DNA of 38,498 nucleotides from Bog-756 sp036513075 (lineage in GTDB: Bacteria > Actinomycetota > Acidimicrobiia > Acidimicrobiales > RAAP-2): NCBI GenBank assembly GCA_036513075.1, contig DATBZS010000015.1, positions 1-38,498 of the forward strand, given 5' to 3'. The translations under genes and the position numbers were made by a program. Of the stretch, positions 6,710-15,012 are shown one piece after another (the first letter of the stretch is position 1; the number at the start of each line of letters is the position of its first letter). Under the pieces are notes generated by a model. It searched no databases. It was given only the letters and a program-made list of their open reading frames with translations, and had not been told where the DNA came from.

Positions 6710-7897
6710 TCACTTGGTCAGCAGCGCCTGACCATTGGAACCTGTCACGGTCAGGAGCTGCGTCCGGTTCTGATTCTGCACGGCCGGCGGCAGCGCCACG
6801 TAATAGAGCGAGTGGGCCAGATCCTGACCGCCTCCGGTGTGGGTCGTCCAGTCGAGGACCTTGACCACCTGGGCTCCGGTGGTGGGGCTGGCCTGCTTCT
6901 GCAACAGGATGGCCCAGCTGTAACCGGCGATGGGATAGCTGGCGGCTCCGGGTTCGTTCACGATCGAGAAGCTGGTGGGCGTCACCCCGATCTTCTGGTC
7001 GGCGTCGGCCGCCACCGTGGTCGGGCTCGGCACCACGAAGACGCCGGCCGAGTTCTTGACCGCTGCGTAGCTCATCTTGTTCTGGATGGCGTAGGACATC
7101 TCGACGTAACCGATGGAGTAGGGGGTGGACTGGATGGAAGCTGCCACGCCGGAGTTCTTCGGCGTCTGCACCGCGGTGGACGGCCAGGCGATGGTCTTCG
7201 ACGCGCCGAGGGTCCACGTAGTCGGGTTCGCCGACTGCAGATAGTCGCTGAAGATGTACGTGGTGCCTGAGCTGTCGGCTCGGACCTCTGGGGTGATGGC
7301 GTGGGACGGCAGGTTGACCCCGGGGTTGAGGGCGGTGATCTGCGGGGCGTTCCACGTGGTGATGGACCCGTCGAAGATGCCGGCCAGGGTCGGGCCGTCG
7401 AGCTTCAGCCGGGTGGAGACACCGGGGACGTTGTAGGCGATCGTGACGCCGCCGAGAATGTCCGGGATCTGGATGACCGGGCCGGACGCCGCTGGCACCT
7501 TGGCCAGGTCAGCTGCGGCCATCGGTACGTCGGAAGCGGCAAAGGCAACCGTGCCGGCCTGGAAGGCGGTGATGCCGGCGCCACTGCCCACACCCTGGTA
7601 GTTGACCTGGAGGGCCTGGTTGAGGCCGGAGTACTTGTAGAACGCCGAGGTGAAGAACGGCTGGACGAACGTCGAGCCCGAGGCGTTGAGCGATCCGCCC
7701 GGTGCCTTCAGGTCGGCGGCCAGGTAGGCGGCGTTGTTGGCGGACAGGGTGCCACCGGGTGCGGCGGTCGTGGTCGTCGTCGAGCTCGACGACGAGGAGC
7801 TGCAGGCGCTCAGGAGGGCCGCTGCGGCCAGACCGAGTGCAACCAGCGACGCCCCCCGGCGTCCGGTCTTCGAGCGGATGGCAGTCGTGATGTGCAT
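6710..7897 (-). CDS. pstS: phosphate-binding lipoprotein PstS
   Basis: The extracellular phosphate receptor that delivers Pi to PstCA. It is 395 aa. The N-terminus has positive charges (RSKTGRR), a hydrophobic stretch and lipobox LSAC with the lipidated cysteine at C32, followed by a Ser/Thr-rich linker of about 14 residues that spaces the domain from the membrane. The mature part shows PstS motifs: GSTFVQPFF (phosphate-binding start), YQGVGSGAGI, FAASDVPM, and RADSSGTTYIFSDYL. The ATG at 7897 is chosen because of GGAGGA upstream and because it places the signal peptide at the N-terminus. It is the first gene of pstSCAB, under a four-repeat PHO-box-like array. Confidence 0.97.
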   Translation of the reverse strand: MHITTAIRSKTGRRGASLVALGLAAAALLSACSSSSSSSTTTTTAAPGGTLSANNAAYLAADLKAPGGSLNASGSTFVQPFFTSAFYKYSGLNQALQVNYQGVGSGAGITAFQAGTVAFAASDVPMAAADLAKVPAASGPVIQIPDILGGVTIAYNVPGVSTRLKLDGPTLAGIFDGSITTWNAPQITALNPGVNLPSHAITPEVRADSSGTTYIFSDYLQSANPTTWTLGASKTIAWPSTAVQTPKNSGVAASIQSTPYSIGYVEMSYAIQNKMSYAAVKNSAGVFVVPSPTTVAADADQKIGVTPTSFSIVNEPGAASYPIAGYSWAILLQKQASPTTGAQVVKVLDWTTHTGGGQDLAHSLYYVALPPAVQNQNRTQLLTVTGSNGQALLTK

Positions 7898-7974
7898 CGG
7901 TGCGGTGTCCTCCGTGTCGGTGAAAGGTCGGCCGGGAACGCCCGGCGTTGGGACGTATCCCCTGCCCGGTTCCG

Positions 7975-8029
7975 ACCGTACCCACGTCACCTGAACGTGC
8001 GGTGAACTGCGGATGAACTACATACGAAC
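7975..8029 (-). promoter_or_regulatory. PHO-box-like array (four 11-bp repeats) and -10 of pstS
   Basis: On the minus strand GTTC begins at 8029, 8018, 8007 and 7996, exactly every 11 bases (units GTTCGTATGTA, GTTCATCCGCA, GTTCACCGCAC, GTTCAGGTGAC). This is the arrangement of actinobacterial PHO boxes bound by PhoP. Nine bases after the last GTTCAGG comes TACGGT (7980-7975), a -10 element; the array therefore occupies the -35 position, as in activator-dependent class II promoters. The leader to the ATG is about 70 bases. Confidence 0.85.
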
Positions 8030-8054
8030 ATCAGGGGCAATCGATATGAACTGA

Positions 8055-8969
8055 CTACCCCGCAACGAATTCCTCGATCATCGTTGCCAGAACCAGCGGT
8101 TGATCGCCTTGGATGCTGTGCCCGGCGTCTTCGACCACGATTACCGAATCGTGGGGTCGCCGACGGTGGAACTCGGCGACGTCGTCGTCGTCCACCACGG
8201 GCGATCGACTGCCCCGGGCCAGCAGCACCGGGACCGGGATGGATTCGAGCGCGTCCCACAGCGACTGGAAATCGGGCCGCTCGACATGGAGACCGGTCTC
8301 GGTCGACGGCCGGCCGACCTGGTGGCGCCAGGCCCAGGTGCCGTCGGGCAGCTGGACCGAGTTGTGGAGCACCCCGCGGCGCAACGAGGACACCGACCGG
8401 GTCGGATTGAACTGGATGGTGCGTTCGAGGATCTCGTCGAACGTGGCGAAGGTCTCCGGTCCCGACAAGAAGGCGGCGATGTCGGACGTCTTGTCGCCGT
8501 TCACCCCCGGTGTGATGTCGACCAGCACCAGACGGCGGACGAGATGGGGGTGACGGGTGGCCAGCGCTATGGCGGTAGCTCCGCCCAGAGACATGCCGAC
8601 CACGGCCAGGGCGCCGGGCGCCAGCCCCTCGACGACCTTGGCTACGTCGTCGGCCATGGTCGACGGGTCGAGCCACGCCGAATCCTGGGGCCAGTCCGAG
8701 TGGCCGTGGCCGGGTAGATCGATGGCCAGTAGCGGGCGGTCGAGGGCGAGGGCGACCGTGTCCCACGTGTGGGCGTTCTGGCCGCCGCCGTGGATGAGTA
8801 CGAATTCGGGCGGTGCCTCGCCCCACACCAGTGCGCTGACCAAGCGGCCGGGGGCGACCTCCACGAGTTCGCGCCGCACCACCGGTGGGGCGTCGAAGCT
8901 GAGGCCGACTTCCTCGGCGTTCTCGTGGAACAGCGAGAACTCGTCGTACGTGGGGTTGGGCTCGGTCAC
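8055..8969 (-). CDS. alpha/beta-fold hydrolase
   Basis: A serine-type alpha/beta hydrolase of 304 aa; the substrate is unknown. Visible family marks are the oxyanion-hole motif HGGGQNAHTWD (around 60), DLPGHGHSDWP, the nucleophile elbow GMSLGG, a late acid in SPVVDDDDV and the catalytic His in EDAGHSIQGDQP near the C-terminus. The GTG start at 8969 is supported by CAGGAG about six bases upstream. No signal peptide, so probably cytoplasmic. It lies upstream of pstS on the same strand, but the phosphate-type promoter separates them, so co-transcription is not required. Related proteins include esterases, lactonases and C-C bond hydrolases. Confidence 0.85.
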   Translation of the reverse strand: MTEPNPTYDEFSLFHENAEEVGLSFDAPPVVRRELVEVAPGRLVSALVWGEAPPEFVLIHGGGQNAHTWDTVALALDRPLLAIDLPGHGHSDWPQDSAWLDPSTMADDVAKVVEGLAPGALAVVGMSLGGATAIALATRHPHLVRRLVLVDITPGVNGDKTSDIAAFLSGPETFATFDEILERTIQFNPTRSVSSLRRGVLHNSVQLPDGTWAWRHQVGRPSTETGLHVERPDFQSLWDALESIPVPVLLARGSRSPVVDDDDVAEFHRRRPHDSVIVVEDAGHSIQGDQPLVLATMIEEFVAG

Positions 8970-9023
8970 GGCTGCTCCTGGATGTCGGTTCGGTTCACGT
9001 AGGGGGACGATGAGGGGGCACGG

Positions 9024-10070
9024 TCAGTGTGCCGTAACTGGCTCGGGTCGGGGATCGGCGGCGTCGGCGCGGGCGAGTTCCTCGACGAGCGCCGCCACGG
9101 TCTCGTCGGCAACCAGGTAGGGGGTGTAGAAGCCGACCCGGTCGACCAGACCGCCGAACCGGTCGACGACCACGGTGGCCACCTCGGCCGGCGAGCCGAC
9201 GGCGGCCAGGGTGGTGAGCATGGTGTCGTCGATGCGCTGGGGCATCTCGTCCCACCGGCCTGACTTGCTCAACATGTTCAGCTCGGGTTGGAGGTCCTCC
9301 CACCCTTCGACTTCCAGCACGGGCCGGTAGGCGGGGGTCGACGCATAGAAAGAGAGCAGCCACCGGCCGGCCACGCGGGCCGACTCCAGCTCGGCCTCGT
9401 CCCGTCCGCAGCACACGATGACCTCGCCGGTCACCGTCAGGTCCGAGCGCGACCGCCCGCTGCGGGCCAGACCCTCGGCTACCGCCGGCAGGGTCCGCCG
9501 GCGAAGGTGGGCCCCGGTATTGAAGGGCATGACCAGGAGGCCGTCGGCCACCTCGGCGGCCAGGGACACCATCTGTGGGCCCAGTCCGCCAAGGGCGATC
9601 GGCGGTAGCCCGTACGGGTGGGGACCGGGGTTGAAGATGGGAGGCATCAGCGTGTGCGAAGTGAATTCGCCCCGGAAGTCGAGCCGCTCGCCGGTCTCCC
9701 AGGTGGCGAAGATGGCCCGCAGAGCCCCGACCATCTCCCGCATCCGGGCGATGGGGCGGTCGAACTCCGCCCCGTAGCGCTTCTCCACCTGGGCCCGGAT
9801 CTGGCTGCCCAACCCGAGGGTGAACCGCCCCTCCGACAGCAGCTGGAGGTCCCAGGCCTGGTGGGCCAACTGCACAGGATTGCGGGGGAAGGCGATGGCC
9901 ACGTTGGTGGCGAGTTCCAGGGTGGTGGAGGCCCCGGCAGCCAGTATCAGCGGGGTGAATACGTCGTGGGGACCCTCGAAGGTGAAGGCACCGTCCACGC
10001 CGAGAGCCTCGAGTCGCCGGGCGTGGTCGGCCGCATCCTCGAGGCCGGCCAGTTGGGTGTCGAAACGCAT
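9024..10070 (-). CDS. F420-dependent LLM-class oxidoreductase (TIGR03617-like)
   Basis: A luciferase-like TIM-barrel oxidoreductase of 348 aa, expected to use coenzyme F420. It begins MRFDTQLAG and shows FTFEGPHDVFTPL, ATNVAIAFPRNPVQLAHQAWDLQLLSEGRFTLGLG... (split over the second and third strands) and LPPIALGGLGPQMVSLAAEVADGLL, which match the actinobacterial TIGR03617 subfamily. Substrate unknown. The ATG at 10070 is chosen because upstream in-frame sequence looks non-coding; there is no strong ribosome-binding site. The gene is divergent from the CoA-transferase gene at 10199. A link to acyl-CoA metabolism is only a neighbourhood inference. Confidence 0.85.
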   Translation of the reverse strand: MRFDTQLAGLEDAADHARRLEALGVDGAFTFEGPHDVFTPLILAAGASTTLELATNVAIAFPRNPVQLAHQAWDLQLLSEGRFTLGLGSQIRAQVEKRYGAEFDRPIARMREMVGALRAIFATWETGERLDFRGEFTSHTLMPPIFNPGPHPYGLPPIALGGLGPQMVSLAAEVADGLLVMPFNTGAHLRRRTLPAVAEGLARSGRSRSDLTVTGEVIVCCGRDEAELESARVAGRWLLSFYASTPAYRPVLEVEGWEDLQPELNMLSKSGRWDEMPQRIDDTMLTTLAAVGSPAEVATVVVDRFGGLVDRVGFYTPYLVADETVAALVEELARADAADPRPEPVTAH

Positions 10071-10198
10071 CGGACCATGCTGGCATCCCCGGCTGGTCGA
10101 TGTCGGCGTGGCACCGACGAAGCGTGCGGGCAGGCGACACGGATCGCGTGGACCATTGACGATGTGCCCCCCTAGTGGGACGGGGGCGGTGACACACT

Positions 10199-11506
10199 GT
10201 GGCGATGGCTCCACGGACCTGTACCCCCGACGAGGCGGCGGCACTCGTCCGTACCAACGACACGGTCGGCTTCGGCCTCGGCCCGGCCAATCCCCATGCC
10301 TTCCTGACGGCCCTCGGCGACCGGGACGACTGGGTCGACCTCACCTTCGGCGGTGCCCTGCTGCTCGGGTACTACCCGGTGCTCGCCCATCCGGGCGTCT
10401 CCTACCGGTGCGGCTTCTTCGGACCGGCCGAGCGCATGCTGCTGGCCGGCGGGGCCAATATCGACCTGGTGCCCGGCGGCTTCCGGCAGTTCGCCCCCAT
10501 CCTGCGGCGGTTCAACCCCCGGGTCATGACGGTGCTGGCTGCACCACCCGAGGACGGTGTCGTCAACCTTTCGCTCCACATCGGTGCCACCTACGACGAG
10601 CTGCTGCTCGCCGGACGGGACCCCGACCGCCTCCTGGTGGTCGAGGTCAACCCCCACCTGCCCCGCACCCGATCACTCGGCCCCGACCACGCCAACACCA
10701 TCCCCCTCGACATCGTGGACGTCCTGGTCGAGGCCGACGGTGCCCCCTTCACCCTGCTCCAGCCCGACGCGGACGACATCGACGAGGCCATCGCCGAACT
10801 GGCCCGTTCCTTCGTCACCGACGGCGCCACCCTGCAGATCGGCATCGGTACGGTGCCCAACATGGTGGCCACCAAGCTGGCCGAGGGTGCCGGCGGCGGC
10901 TACGGGATCCACTCCGAGATGTTCACCGACGGGCTGATGCGCCTCCACCAGTCCGGCAAGGTCACCAACGACGCCAAGAGCGTGTTCAACGGGGTCTCCA
11001 TCACCACCTTCGCTCTCGGTTCGGCCGAGCTGTACGCCTGGCTCGACGGCAACGAGGACGTGGCCTTTGTGCCCGTCCAGGTGGTCAACGACCCCACCGT
11101 GATCGCCCAGAACCACGCCTTCGTCTCCGTCAACGGGGCACTCAGCGTCGACCTCTACGGCCAGGTGGTGGCCGACAACATCGAGGGTCGCCAGATCTCG
11201 GGGGTGGGTGGGCACGAGGACTTCGTGGCCGGCGCCGAAATGCGCATCGACGACCATTCGCTGATCTGCCTGCGCTCGACCGCCGTCTCCAACGGGGCGA
11301 ACCGTTCCCGGATCGTGCCGACGCTGCCCGAGGGTTCGGTAGTGTCGACGCCCCGGCACCACACCGGCGTGGTCATCACCGAGTACGGCTCGGCCGATCT
11401 GTCGGGGCGCACGGTGCGCGAGCGGGCCGGACTCCTGGCCGAGATCGCCCACCCCGACTTCCGGGACGGTCTGCGCGACGTGGCCGCCACACTCGGACGC
11501 CACTGA
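10199..11506 (+). CDS. acetyl-CoA hydrolase / CoA-transferase family protein
   Basis: A 435-aa single-chain CoA-transferase of the acetyl-CoA hydrolase/4-hydroxybutyrate CoA-transferase family. It would move CoA between carboxylic acids through a glutamyl-CoA thioester. The N-terminal domain runs to about 200; the C-terminal domain holds GIGTVPNMVATKL, then the catalytic glutamate context GIHSEMFTDGL, NGVSITTFALGS, and GVGGHEDFVAGA. The length fits the family (about 430). The GTG at 10199 is favoured over the ATG two codons later because the purine-rich GGGGGC lies at better spacing from it. The next gene starts four bases after its stop. The true acyl partner cannot be read from sequence. 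Confidence 0.9.
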   Translation: MAMAPRTCTPDEAAALVRTNDTVGFGLGPANPHAFLTALGDRDDWVDLTFGGALLLGYYPVLAHPGVSYRCGFFGPAERMLLAGGANIDLVPGGFRQFAPILRRFNPRVMTVLAAPPEDGVVNLSLHIGATYDELLLAGRDPDRLLVVEVNPHLPRTRSLGPDHANTIPLDIVDVLVEADGAPFTLLQPDADDIDEAIAELARSFVTDGATLQIGIGTVPNMVATKLAEGAGGGYGIHSEMFTDGLMRLHQSGKVTNDAKSVFNGVSITTFALGSAELYAWLDGNEDVAFVPVQVVNDPTVIAQNHAFVSVNGALSVDLYGQVVADNIEGRQISGVGGHEDFVAGAEMRIDDHSLICLRSTAVSNGANRSRIVPTLPEGSVVSTPRHHTGVVITEYGSADLSGRTVRERAGLLAEIAHPDFRDGLRDVAATLGRH

Positions 11507-11510
11507 CCCG

Positions 11511-12377
11511 GTGAACGGAGCCGACCCGGTCGACCCGGGAACCGACGCGCCACCGGATGCCGCGCCATCCGCCGACGGACCCGCCACGCTCCGTGTGGCC
11601 AGCTTCAACGTCCACATGGGGGTGGACGGTTGGGGGCGCCCCTTCGACGTGGTGGCCGAGTGCGCCGCCCTCGACGCCGACATCCTGATCCTCCAAGAGG
11701 CCTGGACCTCCGACGACGGCACCCCGGGCCTGGCCGCCCGGGTGGCCGGCCATCTCGGGTACGGGATCGTCGCCGAAGCCCACCTGGCCCACGCCCGCCT
11801 GTACGAGCCGGTGGCCACCGACACCGGGCGGTGGGCCCCGTTACTCGGCCAGGTCCGCAAGACACTCCGGCTCGACGAGGAACGGTTCAAGTTGCCGGCC
11901 GGTTCCCGGGACCGGGCCTGCGACCACGGTAGGTGGGGCATAGCCGTGCTGGCCCGGGTGCCCTGTCGCGACGCCGAGGTACTCGATTTGGGGAAGCTCC
12001 GGCGGGACCCGGCCCGGCGGGCCGTGGTGCGGTGCACCACCGACCTCGGCGGCCACGAGCTGATCGTGCACGGGACCCACATGTCACACATCACCCACCT
12101 GTCGCCCGCCCAGTACCGACGCCTGGCCCGGCTGCTGCCCCCGCTCGACCGTCCGGCACTGCTGGCCGGGGACATGAACATGTGGGGCCCACCGGCATCG
12201 TCGTTCTTCCGGGGGTGGCGGCGGGCCGTGGTAGGACGAACCTGGCCGGCCCACCGACCCCACAGCCAGCTCGACCACGTCCTGATCACGCCGCTCCTGC
12301 GGGTACTGGAGGCCCGGGTGGCCGACACCACCGGCTCGGACCACCGCCCGGTGGTCGTGACCCTCGCCCGGGCCTGA
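11511..12377 (+). CDS. endonuclease/exonuclease/phosphatase (EEP) family protein
   Basis: A metal-dependent phosphoesterase of 288 aa. The EEP motifs appear in order: ASFNVHMG (Asn for metal), LILQEAW (metal Glu), the central GTHMSH, AGDMNMWG (D and N of the active site), SQLDHVLI and GSDHRPVVV (catalytic Asp-His pair). Substrates in this superfamily range from DNA to phospholipids and sugar phosphates, so none is assigned. There is no signal peptide; the N-terminal 25 residues are Pro/Asp-rich and probably disordered. The GTG start lies four bases after the CoA-transferase stop, suggesting one transcript. Confidence 0.85.
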   Translation: MNGADPVDPGTDAPPDAAPSADGPATLRVASFNVHMGVDGWGRPFDVVAECAALDADILILQEAWTSDDGTPGLAARVAGHLGYGIVAEAHLAHARLYEPVATDTGRWAPLLGQVRKTLRLDEERFKLPAGSRDRACDHGRWGIAVLARVPCRDAEVLDLGKLRRDPARRAVVRCTTDLGGHELIVHGTHMSHITHLSPAQYRRLARLLPPLDRPALLAGDMNMWGPPASSFFRGWRRAVVGRTWPAHRPHSQLDHVLITPLLRVLEARVADTTGSDHRPVVVTLARA

Positions 12378-12431
12378 CCTCTGCCACCAAGGGTGTCCCT
12401 GCGCACCCGGGCGGACAGGCAGGCCCGGCGG

Positions 12432-12443
12432 TAGCGTCTGGCC
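12432..12443 (+). promoter_or_regulatory. leaderless -10 element of the 12444 gene
   Basis: TAGCGT (12432-12437) lies six bases before the ATG at 12444, the spacing that places the transcription start on the A of the start codon. There is no Shine-Dalgarno sequence in that space. The same arrangement recurs at 15001, 27602, 31095 and 36446. Confidence 0.6.
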
Positions 12444-13232
12444 ATGACCGACCCCCTCGACGACTTCGAACGCTCGGAATTCACCTTCGAGGGCGCCACC
12501 CGCACCGTCTACCGCACGGGTTCGGGCCCGGCGGTCATCGTGATCAGCGAGATCCCGGGCATCACTCCAGGCTTGGCCCGATTCGCCCGGATGGTCGCGG
12601 CCATCGGGTGCACGGCGGTCATGCCCCACGTCTTCGGTGACGACGGACGGGACCCGACCATGCCCCTGGCCCTCAAGGAGGTGGCGAAGGCGTGCGTATC
12701 GAAGGAGTTCGCCGTCCTCGCCCTCAACCGCACCAGTCCCATCACCGTGTGGCTACGGGCTCTCGCCCGGGCCGAGCACGAGCGGTGCGGCGGGCCCGGG
12801 GTCGGTGCGGTCGGTATGTGCCTGACCGGAGGGTTCGCCCTGGCCATGATGGTCGACGACATCGTCCTCGCCCCGGTGCTCAGCCAGCCGTCCCTCCCCT
12901 TCCCGGTGTCGGCCAACCACCGTGCCGCCCTCGGCATCAGCGACGACGACGCCCAGCGGGTCAAGGAGCGGGTGGCGGCCGGCGTCTGCGTCCTCGGCCT
13001 CCGCTTCACGGGAGACAAGGCGGCACCCCCGGAGCGGTTCGCAGCACTGCGCGAGCTGCTCGGTGACGGGTTCGTCGGTGTCGAGCTCGACTCCTCGAAG
13101 GGCAACCCCTACGGGCACCGCAAGGGCGCCCACTCGGTCCTGACCGAGGACCTCGACGACCGTCCGGGCACGCCCACACGCGACGCACTCGACCAGGTGC
13201 TCGACCTCTTCCGCACCCGCCTGGTCGGATGA
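12444..13232 (+). CDS. dienelactone hydrolase family protein
   Basis: An alpha/beta hydrolase of 262 aa with a cysteine nucleophile. The DLH marks are VISEIPGITPG (the Glu that activates the cysteine), the elbow GMCLTGG, FTGDKAAPPERF with the late Asp, and GAHSVL with the catalytic His. Classical DLH opens the lactone ring of dienelactone in chloroaromatic breakdown; most genomic homologues have unknown substrates, so only the family is assigned. It appears to be leaderless. Its stop overlaps the next gene's start (ATGA at 13229), indicating a two-gene transcript with the MEST-like hydrolase. Confidence 0.88.
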   Translation: MTDPLDDFERSEFTFEGATRTVYRTGSGPAVIVISEIPGITPGLARFARMVAAIGCTAVMPHVFGDDGRDPTMPLALKEVAKACVSKEFAVLALNRTSPITVWLRALARAEHERCGGPGVGAVGMCLTGGFALAMMVDDIVLAPVLSQPSLPFPVSANHRAALGISDDDAQRVKERVAAGVCVLGLRFTGDKAAPPERFAALRELLGDGFVGVELDSSKGNPYGHRKGAHSVLTEDLDDRPGTPTRDALDQVLDLFRTRLVG

Positions 13233-14101
13233 GCGCCCTCGTCGACGCCTGGCGGGGCCGGGGGCGCGACCACCAACTGCTCGGCCACCGGGTGTTCGTC
13301 GTCGAGGTGCCGGCCACGGGACCGGTCACTGCGCCGCCGCTGCTGATCCTCCACGGTTTCCCGACGTCATCGTTCGACTTCCACCGGGTGGTCGATGACC
13401 TCGCGGTCGACCGCCGGGTGGTGCTGTTCGACATGCTCGGCTACGGCCTGTCGGCCAAGCCCGACCGGCCCTACCGGTTGGTCGACCAGGCCGACCTGGC
13501 CCAGGCCCTGGTGGCCGACCTCGGCATCGACCGGCTCGGCCTCCTCACCCACGACATCGGTGACACGGTCGGCGGCGAGCTGCTGGCCCGCCAGCTCGAA
13601 GGTGCGTGGCCGGTCGAGGTCACCGATCGGGTGGTGACCAACGGAACGCTGTACATGGACCTCGTGCAGCTCAGTATCGGCCAACAGTTCCTCGAGGCAC
13701 TGCCCGACGAACGCCTGGAGGCGGGCGTGCTGACCCGGGACGCAGTGGTCGGTGGCTTGGTGGCCACGTTCAGCCCGTCCCACCGGGTGGCCGACGCCGA
13801 ACTGGCGGCGGCCTGGGAGCTGATCTCGGCCAGCGGGGGCGAACGGCTGCTGGCCCGCCACGCCCGCTATATCGACGAGCGCCGGCACAACGAGTCCCGG
13901 TTCACCCCACCGGTGGTAGACCACCCGTCCCCGCTCACCGTGGTCTGGGGGGCCGACGACCCGATCGCGGTGGCGGCCATGGCCGACCGACTGGCCGCCG
14001 CCCGACCCGACTCCCGGGTGGCCAGGCTCGACCGGGTGGGCCACTACCCCATGGTCGAGGCCCCCGACCGGTTCGTGGCCGCGGTGACCGGACGGGGCTG
14101 A
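13229..14101 (+). CDS. MEST-like alpha/beta hydrolase
   Basis: A 290-aa alpha/beta hydrolase. Segments LHGFPTSSFDF, VLFDMLGYGLSAKPD, LLTHDIGDTVGGELLAR, WGADDPIAV and RVGHYPMVEAPD match the pattern of mammalian MEST/PEG1 and its bacterial relatives (HGFPTSS, DFLGFGFSDKP, SHDYGDxVAQELL). The nucleophile position is Asp, as in epoxide hydrolases and haloalkane dehalogenases. However, the halide-binding Asn after HG and the Trp after the nucleophile Asp are absent (HGF, HDIG), which argues against a dehalogenase. The biochemical role of this subfamily is, to my knowledge, unsettled. It is translationally coupled to the dienelactone hydrolase-like gene upstream. Confidence 0.82.
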   Translation: MSALVDAWRGRGRDHQLLGHRVFVVEVPATGPVTAPPLLILHGFPTSSFDFHRVVDDLAVDRRVVLFDMLGYGLSAKPDRPYRLVDQADLAQALVADLGIDRLGLLTHDIGDTVGGELLARQLEGAWPVEVTDRVVTNGTLYMDLVQLSIGQQFLEALPDERLEAGVLTRDAVVGGLVATFSPSHRVADAELAAAWELISASGGERLLARHARYIDERRHNESRFTPPVVDHPSPLTVVWGADDPIAVAAMADRLAAARPDSRVARLDRVGHYPMVEAPDRFVAAVTGRG

Positions 14102-14135
14102 GCGCACCGGTCGACGGCGTACCGCTGTGGCCGGC

Positions 14136-14942
14136 TCAGGAGCTGGCCAGGATTTCGCCGTGCAGGACGGCGAACCATCCGTCCGGCGAGGCCGCCCACC
14201 GGCGCCAGCCGGCGCCGAACGCCTCGAGGTCGGCCCGATCGGCGATCGCGTGGGACTCCAACTGGCCTCCGAGCGACGAGCCAGGAGCGGCGAACCGGTC
14301 GGCCCACAGGCCGCCCCACCACGCCCGATCCTCTTCGGTGGCGAAGCACCATGCCGAGGCGCCGGCCTCCACCTCGGTGAACCCGGCAGCATGGGCCCAG
14401 CCGAGCAGGTGGCGCGCCGCGTCCCAGTGGGCCCGGTTGACCCGGGTCAACTCGCCGTAGGCGGCGATGGCCCGGTCGAGGTCGGGCTCGGCCGGGGCGA
14501 ACGTGAATGTCCGGTAATCGGCGTCGCGGGCCGCCACCACACCGCCCGGGCGGCACACCCGCCGCATCTCGACCAGTGCGGCCACCGGGTCGGCCACGTG
14601 CTGGAGCACCTGGTGGGCGTGGACCACGTCGAACGAGTTGTCGGCGAAGGGCAGGGCGAACAGGTCGGCCACCTCGAAGGTGACGGCCTGGCCGGCCGCC
14701 CGGGCCTCAGCGCGGGCCTGGTCCAGCACGTCGGGTTCGGCGTCGATGCCCACCACCCGACCGGGCGCCACCGCCCGGGCCAGGTCGGAGGTGATGGTGC
14801 CGGGTCCACAGCCCACGTCGAGGAGGTCCAGACCCGGTCGCAGCCGGGGCAGCAGGTAGGCGGCCGAGTTGGCCGCAGTGCGCCAGCGGTGGGAGCGCAG
14901 GACGCTGTCGTCATGTCCATGGGTGTAGGTGGTGTCGGGCAT
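14136..14942 (-). CDS. class I SAM-dependent methyltransferase
   Basis: A methyltransferase of 268 aa with the SAM-binding Rossmann motifs: LLDVGCGPGTITSDLA (motif I), VVGIDAEPDVLDQA (acidic residue for the SAM ribose), EVADLFALPFADNSFDVVHAHQVLQHV and MRRVCRPGGVVAARD (Methyltransf_11/25 type). The substrate is unknown. The start at 14942 gives the natural domain length; GGGAGG lies immediately against the ATG, too close for a normal ribosome-binding site, so initiation here is uncertain. It is divergent from a LysR regulator, with a shared palindrome between them, a common layout for an LTTR and its target. Confidence 0.87.
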   Translation of the reverse strand: MPDTTYTHGHDDSVLRSHRWRTAANSAAYLLPRLRPGLDLLDVGCGPGTITSDLARAVAPGRVVGIDAEPDVLDQARAEARAAGQAVTFEVADLFALPFADNSFDVVHAHQVLQHVADPVAALVEMRRVCRPGGVVAARDADYRTFTFAPAEPDLDRAIAAYGELTRVNRAHWDAARHLLGWAHAAGFTEVEAGASAWCFATEEDRAWWGGLWADRFAAPGSSLGGQLESHAIADRADLEAFGAGWRRWAASPDGWFAVLHGEILASS

Positions 14943-14977
14943 CCTCCCAGCATGCGTCCTGTGTCCTCTATTGGCAA

Positions 14978-15006
14978 TGTACGGATCTGGACATCTGACA
15001 TAAGGT
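14978..15006. promoter_or_regulatory. LysR operator-like palindrome and leaderless -10 of the LysR gene
   Basis: TGTACGGATCTGGACA (14978-14993) is an imperfect 16-bp palindrome centred on GATC, with TGT...ACA ends (12 of 16 positions symmetric), the general shape of an LTTR site. Downstream, TAAGGT (15001-15006) lies six bases before the ATG at 15013, so the LysR mRNA is probably leaderless and the palindrome would sit just upstream of its -10. Confidence 0.5.
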
Positions 15007-15012
15007 CTGCCT

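Noticed and set aside
10673..12505. 610-codon open frame on the minus strand
   Set aside because: Antisense to the CoA-transferase and EEP genes, both of which show complete catalytic motifs.
13229..14101. Haloalkane dehalogenase
   Set aside because: The nucleophile is Asp, but the halide-binding Asn after HG and the Trp after the nucleophile are missing; the overall pattern fits MEST-like hydrolases better.
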